Assembly: GCA_029204045.2 (NCBI GenBank)
Contig: CM055069.1
Location: forward strand, 20,750,825 to 20,814,824
Length of the DNA stretch: 64,000 bases
Direction: 5' to 3'
DNA from: Tillandsia leiboldiana
Lineage: Eukaryota > Streptophyta > Magnoliopsida > Poales > Bromeliaceae
Part shown: positions 56,680 through 64,000 of the stretch, one piece after another
Numbering within the stretch: the first letter of the stretch is position 1
How the letters are laid out: each line of letters starts with the position of its first letter
Notes under the pieces: model-generated
What the model was told of the DNA's origin: nothing
The model's input: the letters and a program-made list of their open reading frames with translations, nothing else
Databases searched by the model: none
Position numbers and translations under genes: made by a program

Positions 56680-57390
56680 TGGCTGGCACGCGCGGGCGGC
56701 CCCTGCGCTGGGCACCCTGCAGGACGCGCGCGTGGCGCGCGGCACTGCAGAGGTGCCGCGCGGGCAGCCCCTGCGCTGGGCGACCCTGCAGGCCGCGCGC
56801 GTGGCGCGCGGCACTGCAGAGGTGCCGCGCGGGTGGCCCCTGTGCCGCGGGCCCCGCGCGGCAGTGCAGGGCGCCGCGCGGGCGGCCCCTGTGCCGCGGG
56901 CCCCGCGCGGCATGGCAGGGCGCCGCGCGGGCGGCCCCTGTGCCGCGGGCCCCGCGCGGCATGGCAGGGCGCCGCGCGGGCGGCCCCTGTGCCGCGGGCC
57001 CCGCGCGGCAGTGCAGGGCGCCGCGCGGGCGGCCCCTGTGCCGCGGGCCCCGCGCGGCAGTGCAGTGCGCCGCGCGGGCGGCCCCTGTGCCGCGGGCCCC
57101 GCGCGGCATGGCAGGGCGCCGCGCGGGCGGCCCCTGTGCCGCGGGCCCCGCGCGGCATGGCAGGGCGCCGCGCGGGCGGCCCCTGTGCCGCGGGACCCGC
57201 CCGGCAGTGCAGGGCGCCGCGGGGGCGTCCCCTGTGCCGCGGGCCCCGCGCGGCATGGCAGGGCGCCGCGCGGGCGGCCCCTGTGCGGCGGGCCCCGCGC
57301 GGCATGGCAGGGTGCCGCGCGGGCGGCCCCTGTGCCGCGGGCCCTGCGCGGCCCTGCAGGGCGCCGCGCGGGCGGCCCCTGTGCCGCGGG
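56680..57390 (+). repeat. 49-bp GC-rich tandem array (E7 3' LTR)
   Basis: Same unit as at 49400-50220, about 11-12 regular units. Confidence 0.9.
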
Positions 57391-57985
57391 CGGGCCTTTG
57401 GGCCCCCGTGGCCCTGCAGGCCGCGCGCTAGGCGCGCGGCGCTGCTGCAGGCCGCGTGGGTGGCCCTTTGGGCCCCGCGGCCCTGCAGGCCGCGCGCTAG
57501 GCGCACGGCGCTGCTGCAGGCCGCGCGGGCAGTCTTGGGGCCGCGCGGCGCTGCTGGCCACGCGGCTGACCTTTGCCGCGTGGGGATGGTTTCTTTGGGC
57601 AGTACGGCCATGTGCCGCACTGTGCCGCGTTGTTTGCGGCTCGGCGGTACGCCGCGGCAGATGCGCGATGGGTTTCCGCGCGACGCCCGACGTTCTTCGT
57701 CGCCGGAGGGTTTTCCTTCGCCTTTGTTTGCGCGGTTTTCGACCGCGGGTTTGCTGATCCCGGTTCCTCTTCTTGTCTCGCAGTTCTGGCATAGTGTTAG
57801 CTTCTCACGTGGCCGGCGGCGCGTGTTTTACCGCGTGGAGCTGCGGGATCGCATCGGGACCTCCGTTTGGCGCACGGTTTTCGCGGATTGATCGCAGGTG
57901 GGTTGGTTTTCTTCCGGAAGTATGGTATGCTCATAATACTCCCGAAAGCAAGGTATCATGACCCCCTTTTTACATTATACCTTTT

Positions 57986-58850
57986 GTAAATCACTGGCTG
58001 AGTTACCAGATGAGTAGATACCACTGGCAGAGTTACCAGATGGGTATAAATCACTGGCTGTGTTACCAGATGAGTAGATACCACTGGCAGAGTTACTAGA
58101 GGGGTATAAATCACTGGTTGAGTTACCAGATGAGTGGATACCACTGGCAGAGTTACCAGATGGGTATAAATCACTGGCTGAGTTACCAGATGAGTAGATA
58201 CCACTGGCAGAGTTACCAGATGGGTATATATCACTGGCTGAGTTACCAGATGAGTAGATACCACTGGCAGAGTCACCAGAGGGGTATAAATCACTGGCTG
58301 AGTTACCAGATGAGTGGATACCACTGGCTGAGTTACCAGATGAGTAATTACCACTGGCCGAGTCACCAGATGGGTATAAATCACTGGCTGAGTTACCAGA
58401 TGAGTGGATATCACTGGCTGAGTTACCAGATGAGTAAATATCACTGGCTGAGTTACCAGATGAGTGGATACCACTGGCTGAGTTACCAGATGAGTAATTA
58501 CCACTGGCCGAGTCACCAGATGGGTGTAAATCACTGGCTGAGTTACCAGATGAGTGGATATCACTGGCTGAGTTACCAGATGAGTAAATATCACTGGCTG
58601 AGTTACCAGATGGACAGATACCACTGGCCGAGTTACCAAGTGGGTATGAATCACTGGCTGAGTTACCAGACGGACAGGTACCACTGGCCGAGTCACCAGA
58701 TGGAGAAATATCACTGGCCGAGTTACCAGGGGGATACATATTCCGGCCGAGATACTAGAAGACATATACCACTGGCCGAGTTACCAGATGGCTGCATGCC
58801 CTGGCCGGGACACCAGGTAGGCATATGCCCTGGCCGAGTTACCAGGTGGT
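57986..58850 (+). repeat. 30-bp minisatellite (E7 3' LTR), about 29 units
   Basis: Same unit order as the 5' LTR copy with scattered point changes; unit number seems unchanged, unlike the 49-bp array. Confidence 0.93.
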
Positions 58851-59074
58851 TACTAGAAGGAATTGAGGTGGCCTTCTAGTGTCTTGTTAGAGTTCTAGCA
58901 GTCCCCGTGCGGGGGCGGAAACTATGGACGGCTAAGCCTACAGCCGGTTCTTGTTTGATAAGGGCTGTAGGGAGGGCAGACGTTCGTAGTTTCCAGGCCT
59001 CCCGTGGGAGAGACTGAGAACTTACTTCCTGCATTGCATCGAAACATGTAGCGATAGATTCATTTCCAGCTATA

Positions 59075-59105
<31 letters not shown>

Positions 59106-59560
59106 ATGTTATTGTCTCCAGCAGACTGAGTGGGTGTACCGTGGGTTTTAGCTTTGGTACCCACTGAGATCTGACTGTTGTAGTAGATCTCACACCCGCT
59201 GTGATGACAGGTGTTCCTGAGGCGACCGTTCCAGGTTTGGCCCGTTCGGAGCTTTCTGACCGAGGTATGGGCGTGGCTGACTAGCTCCTACCCGAGTCTG
59301 TGGTGTCGGTGTTAGTGTCACTTGTACTTTTTAGTTTCCACTTTTGTACCTTTTAGTGCTTTTGTACTTAGGTTGTGGGTGCTTGTGGACTGGTGTACTT
59401 GGACCTTTCACCGCTTAGTGTTTCAGCTTCCTTTCAGCTCTGATACTTGTTAGTTATAGATCTCTTTTGCAGGTTAGACGCTTCGTCTGTACGGCAGTTT
59501 CCGTACAGACGGCAGATCTGTTGGCGAGCCCGGGTCGCAGTTCGACCCCGGGGCGTGACA

Positions 59561-61419
59561 TAGTGCGCCGAGGGGTCGGGACTTCCTTTTAGTGTGAGAT
59601 GCATGTTACACTCGTGCTTGGGAGCAGAGTGGAGTCTGGTAGATGTTGTTGGTCGTTATCTGTGGCGGGAGCCGTTTGGGTAAACGGTGATCCCGAGATA
59701 TCTTGTTTCCCTGTTTGTGTTGTCACTACTGTGTTAGTGGCAGTTGTGTACCAGTGTTAGCAGGACCTAGAACCCAGAACCTTTTTGACATACACATGAT
59801 TTTAGTCTACCAATATTTTTCTTCCAAGCATCGAAGGGCCGCTGGAGTCTGTTCTTGTTTGATTGGACAAAGGCATTAGCCCTTCGGGGTTTGGGTATAA
59901 AATACTTGTTTTCTAACTGTTTTTCCTAAAATAACTAAAATCATTAAAATGGGTTTCTCCTTAAATCAAGATAGTTTTTCAAAAAGGGAACTACTTTTAG
60001 TCCTCGCCCTGCGTGGGTTGAGTGAAAATAGGTTTAAGTAACAAATGTCACATTTTTTCTGTAATTCTCCCCACTTGAAAGGATTCGAGTGGTCTGGGTT
60101 CTAGGGGTCGTTCCCTTGTCGGGACGAAAGCCACGGGGGCCGAGCCTGGAACCTGTTCTTGTTGATAGGGTTGTAGGTGTTGGTCTCCCGAAACTTTTGG
60201 GCCCTGGTTGGTGTCTTCTGTGAGTTTGATGTTCTGTCGGGGGGAGCCATTGTGTAGACGGTGGTCCCGGGCCGTCGAGTATCTTCCGGCCTGTGTTTTT
60301 GGGAACCGTTGAGGTTGACGGTGGTCTCGGGTCGTTGAGTGTTGTCCGACCAGTTTTGTTAGCCCTGAGTTGTGGGTCGATCCTAGCTGTGGAGTATCTC
60401 CAGCCAGTGTGTTTTGTGCTGTGAGTTATTGGAGAGGCTAGTGTCTCGTGTTCGTGAGAGCTGATAAGCTGAGTCGTCGAGAGTGCTCCGACCGTTGTGC
60501 GAGATGATTGAGGATTCAGAGTCTTTCCGTTCAGAGCGTGAGCGTGGATTTTGGACTATAGCCTGCAGTGCCACCTGAGCGACAGAGTGCGCGGATACCT
60601 TTTCCTCGATGGGGTCGCGCCCCTCGAGAGCCACGCCCGGGGTGGATTTGTTACTTTTGTATCGCGACTTGTCGACACAGTCCCTCTGGCTGGCCCAGTT
60701 TTGGCAGCTACGGACGCCCTACGTCAGTCCGGTCCTCCGGGATGTAACGGCAGTAGGTAGGCGCAGGTTTGACTGGACCCGAGGAGGCAGTCAGGTAGAT
60801 TGGGTGATCTGAGTTGAGGGATAGTAGATGCACCATGTTATCATCTGTTCCACTTTTTGAGCATCTAGATAGGGGCATAGTAGCTATAGGGTTATTCATT
60901 TCCAGCTCTTTCCTTCAGTATTTCATTTGTTACTTCATGCCTTTAGTAGACTTAGTGGGCAGACCATTGGGCTTGTTGACGGCACCCACTGAGAACTACT
61001 GTGGGATGTAGTTCTCACACCCGTCGTGGTGTCTTTTTCCCCAGGGACGTTTGCTCCTGTTCCTACTGCTCCAGCTGTTGCTTCTTCAGATCGAGGTAAG
61101 GGAGCCGCGAGCTAGATCCCTACCAGTCGTTGTCCAGAGAGTACATGTACCCTTTTATATTTTGAGAGTTACTTGTTGAGAGACCTTGTAGTGAGGTATA
61201 GAGTTATACTTTTCTGTTTTTGCTGAGAGACTTATGTACTTTTGGTGAGGACTTTGAGTTGTATATATTTTATTTCTAGCAGTTTACCTCCAGCTCTGAT
61301 ATCTGTTTGGTATAGCATCTTTTTTTGCAGGTTAGACGCTTCGTCTATACGGGGTTCACCGTATGGGCGGCGGATTTGTTAGCGAGCCCGGGTCGCAGTT
61401 TCGACCCCGGGGCGTGACA
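59561..61419 (+). repeat. Family B LTR, right part (after E7)
   Basis: TSD copy TAGTG (59561-59565), then the continuation of 48306. It includes acceptor TTTTTTGCAG|GT (61330), hairpin (61345-61366) and terminus CCCCGGGGCGTGACA (61419). No PBS follows, so it is a solo LTR or a 3' LTR end. Confidence 0.82.
61345..61366 (+). other. LTR 3'-end hairpin (family B version)
   Basis: CTATACGG, loop GGTTCA, CCGTATGG. Relative to family A a G-C pair became A-T on both arms, a compensatory change, and one pair became G-T. Confidence 0.65.
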
Positions 61420-61512
61420 GCGCAGGGGAGTTCCTGGTACACTGTGGGGGCCCGAAAGATTCGGGCTCCCGGAAAGTGCACCAGGAAGTGTATTTTTGGA
61501 CCCGGATTTCAG

Positions 61513-61525
61513 CCTATAAATAGGC
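61513..61525 (+). promoter_or_regulatory. TATA box of right-end family B LTR
   Basis: CCTATAAATAGGC, same as the E1 promoter. Confidence 0.68.
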
Positions 61526-63248
61526 TTTGGGAGCTTTTGGTGCGGGGTTTTTGGCAGTCTTGGAGCTCCCTCTTCTACTGAGACCTTCTACACTGTATCT
61601 TCTACTCTCCCTTGGATCTTGGGCATTTTTGGAGACTGCGGCTTCGGCATTATCTGCGACACGCCGCACAGCGACGCACTTTGGATTTTTGGCTATTACC
61701 GTCGCTCTTCAGTCCGTGAGTCACACCGGATCACCCCGATGGAATTTTGAGCCGATTTTCATGGCAGTGCGTTCACGAGAGGTAACGCTTCGTTTTCCGT
61801 GTTGTTCACTTCTCCTCATTTCGAGCTTTCGGCACTGTTCCTGAGGTGTTTCGGTGACCCTTTTTCCTGCTGTGAGGTTTTGGACAGCGGAGGCTTGTCG
61901 ATTTTCTATCTTCGCACTAAGGCATCGGATAGAGGCGCGCCTATAGTCTTTTTGCATCTACTCATCGCAAGTAACGTCCTCGTAATTTTTCTAGATTTTA
62001 CTGAATTTTCTCGAAGGTAAGAAAATTCCATTTTTCTGGACAGAGTTGTACAGTTTTTGTACTCGGGGAATTTCGAGATAGTCACCTTGTGGAATTTGTA
62101 ACTTGAGCTACAAAACTCGGATTGGGACGTGCAGGTACTCGTTTCGAAGGGCTCGACGCGACGAACGCAGTGGTTATTTTTTCGGATTTTTTCGAGTTCA
62201 TCTCGCAGGTGAGATTTAAGCTTTTTCGGGGTTGTATCCCGAAGTTTTGCAGTGTAGTGGATTGTCGACGCATCGCCTTGTTTAAATTGTAACTTGGCCT
62301 ACAGGTGTCGGAACGGGGCATGTAAATACTCGTTTTGGGGCTACTCATCGCGAGAATCGCAACCGTGAATCTTCTGGAATTTTTGGAGCGCTGCCTGGAG
62401 GTGAGGATGCCCTTCTTTGTGCTGTTTTGGAAAAACAGCAAGTGTATGTTTGGGGGTATTGATTAGTAAGTTGTGTTGTTTGTTGGTTGTTGTGGTGTTG
62501 CATGTTGGGGTGATGTTGTTTGGAGCCGAGACTTGCGCGACATGTACCGAGGGTGCGGGTTTAGCAGATTATGTTAGCAGGTGGCCACGCTCTACACCGA
62601 CTTCAGCTTTGCCTGCGGAAAGCGTTTCAGGTGGGTGCTTTGTTTCCAGAACCGATGGACGGTTCTCTAATTCTTTATGTTAGGATGCATGCATGTCTAG
62701 GGTACATGTTTTGTGATTGAGAGGTAGGTAAGCTTGGTAATTATAATTGTGTAAATAATTGCAAGAATAGTATTTATGAGGTATACTGAGGACTTGCATG
62801 ATTTGGATATCTATGTCGATGATTAGTGTAAGCTTACCTAAGATAATAAATATTACCCTATGTGATTATGTAACATGCCATGTTAGCACATAGCCTTTTA
62901 TGTGGTTGGTTTATGCGATGGGGCAGGATTATATAGCTATGTGCGAATTTTTACTCCGAGGAGTTATTATGATTGAGGATTATCGACAGGTATAGGCATT
63001 GGTGATTTTGGCATGTGGTTTACTCTCTTACATTCTTCTTGAGAACAAATGCATGCTTGTATGGACATATAGTTAGGCCACCTTCTATCGCTACACTACT
63101 TATTGGAACTTGACTTAGGAGAAACCATGTTATCTTTTTCTCCCCCTTTGTTAGTCAGGCGGTCTGTGTTGCTCGGGTGCGAGCAGGGGTCTGGGGTAGT
63201 GTAGCCGGGACATTGGTGTTAGGGACGGGTTGTGCTGGATTGCGGTTG

Positions 63249-63365
63249 GCAGGGTTTTGCGGTAACCGCGGACTTTCGGCGGTTGACCGGAGGTCGGCTA
63301 TAGGACTTGGTTATAGACGGCAGGGTATTGCGGCAACCGCGGATATTGGGCGGTTGACCGGATGT
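63249..63365 (+). repeat. 70-bp repeat, two units (right-end LTR)
   Basis: TGCGGTAACCGCGGAC and TGCGGCAACCGCGGAT units, each followed by GGCGGTTGACCGGA; inverted relative to 3987-4195. Confidence 0.7.
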
Positions 63366-64000
63366 TTACTTTTGCATCAAATTGGGTATCAGTTTTCTCT
63401 AGTGGACGGAGATTCCCACTATTTGAGCACTTTTGCATCTGATTGAGGGCCGAGGCTTTCTTCAGTGGTTGAGCTTTCCCACTTTGATCAGAGTCATGAT
63501 CCAGTCCTGCTGATTTATATTACTATTATACTTATCACTGAGATACTTTACTCGTGTGGGTCGCTCCCCTCGAGTTCCACTCCGGAGTGTGTTACTGACA
63601 GGCTTTGAGTCCTTGAGACTCCTTTTCATCGGTGTTATGCGTCGGCCAGCATACCCGATACAGGCAAGGCACAGCAGGCAGTACCAGTTTTACTGGTGGC
63701 ACTAGATTGGATTTTATTACAGACATTTGCTTTATTGTTGCACTCATGTCAAGGGGACCGAGTGGAGTCTAGTAGCTGTGTTTAGACCAGTGCTAGTGTT
63801 GTTGGGAACCGTTTGGGGATTGACGGTGGTCCCGAGGTCGTTGTGAGTTAGTCGACCGTTGTGCGAGAGGTTTGGTGATCTTGAGGCTATCCGTTCTGAG
63901 AGAGAGCGTGAATTTGACTATAGCCTGTATGAGCCACTACTCGATAGCGAGTTAGTCCGTTTGGAGGCCCTACATAATTCCTGCCCGTCAGCAGGAGGTG

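Larger units (their letters stand above)
48307..59560 (+). mobile_element. E7: LARD-like family A element, complete, TSD TAGTG, plus strand
   Basis: LTRs of 4093 bp (48307-52399) and 3974 bp (55587-59560) flank a 3187-bp interior. TAGTG at 48302-48306 and 59561-59565 is a perfect TSD, and an unoccupied related site exists at 31402-31416. LTR and interior sizes match the LARD class known from grasses. The interior has only a wrecked gag. A hand count over the first 1.25 kb of the LTRs finds about nine substitutions, so it is young. The LTR length difference comes mainly from two units of the 49-bp array and some of the TCTA repeats. Confidence 0.95.
55587..59560 (+). repeat. E7 3' LTR (3974 bp)
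   Basis: Same parts as the 5' LTR: 49-bp array (about 56680-57390, about two units fewer), donor at 57897/57898, 30-bp array (57986-58850), TCTA repeat (59073-59106), acceptor 59472, hairpin 59487-59508. Confidence 0.94.
61420..64000 (+). repeat. Family B LTR with promoter, running off the right edge
   Basis: Inverted match to E1 about 3325-5770. It has the CCCGAAA/TTCGGG dyad, TATA box, leader, donor TTTCAG|GTGGGTG (62630/62631), an AT-rich intron-like part and two units of the 70-bp repeat. Its left end is cut by the solo LTR terminus at 61419. No gene is seen in it. Confidence 0.78.

Overview
The window is plant nuclear DNA, almost certainly angiosperm, made almost entirely of LTR retrotransposons nested in and butted against each other. 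The evidence is the tRNA-iMet primer-binding site TGGTATCAGAGC beside long terminal repeats, Ty3/gypsy gag, reverse transcriptase (RT), RNase H and integrase relics, a Cassandra-type TRIM element carrying 5S rRNA sequence, and a 100-N scaffold gap at 33042-33141. I find no host gene, tRNA or intact rRNA gene. Genus cannot be read from the sequence.

Layout, left to right. E1 (1-7504, minus) is the 5' end of an element whose LTR starts at 2549. E2 (7505-18097, minus) has two LTRs of about 4 kb around a 2.85 kb interior with an intact gag-like ORF and scraps of pol. E3 (18098-26237, plus) has a truncated 5' LTR, a decayed gag and a 4.76 kb 3' LTR. E4 (26238-31117, minus) is a decayed autonomous-type gypsy element (gag, RT, RNase H/integrase scraps), split by a complete Cassandra element at 27691-28265 with 5-bp target duplications. 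LTR fragments fill 31118-33041, then comes the gap. E6 (33142-33982 plus 44912-46790, plus strand) keeps the integrase end of a gypsy pol. E5 (33983-44911, minus; TSD CTCGT) is inserted into it and is a non-autonomous element with 4.2 kb LTRs and a second gag-like ORF. From 46791 to 61419 there is a family B LTR, split by E7 (48307-59560, plus; TSD TAGTG), a LARD-like element with 4 kb LTRs and a 3.2 kb interior. A further family B LTR with a TATA box runs from 61420 off the right end.

The elements fall into related groups: A (E3, E7), B (E1, the split LTR, the right-end LTR) and C (E2, E4, E5, E6). Almost all intact LTR 3' ends carry CCCCGGGGCGTGACA or a close variant, all use the same type of PBS, and all have a dyad around CGAGGACG next to the polypurine tract. 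No element has a complete pol. E5 and E7, with matching TSDs and very similar LTRs, must have been moved in trans.

The most interesting signals are: (1) a conserved, covarying RNA hairpin just before the LTR 3' end; (2) a probable conserved intron inside the LTRs of groups A and B; (3) a gag-like protein with four zinc knuckles that seems to have lost its capsid core and is conserved in two non-autonomous elements; (4) several unrelated tandem arrays (95, 49, 30, 36, 60 and about 53 bp) built into LTRs, which create long but spurious ORFs.
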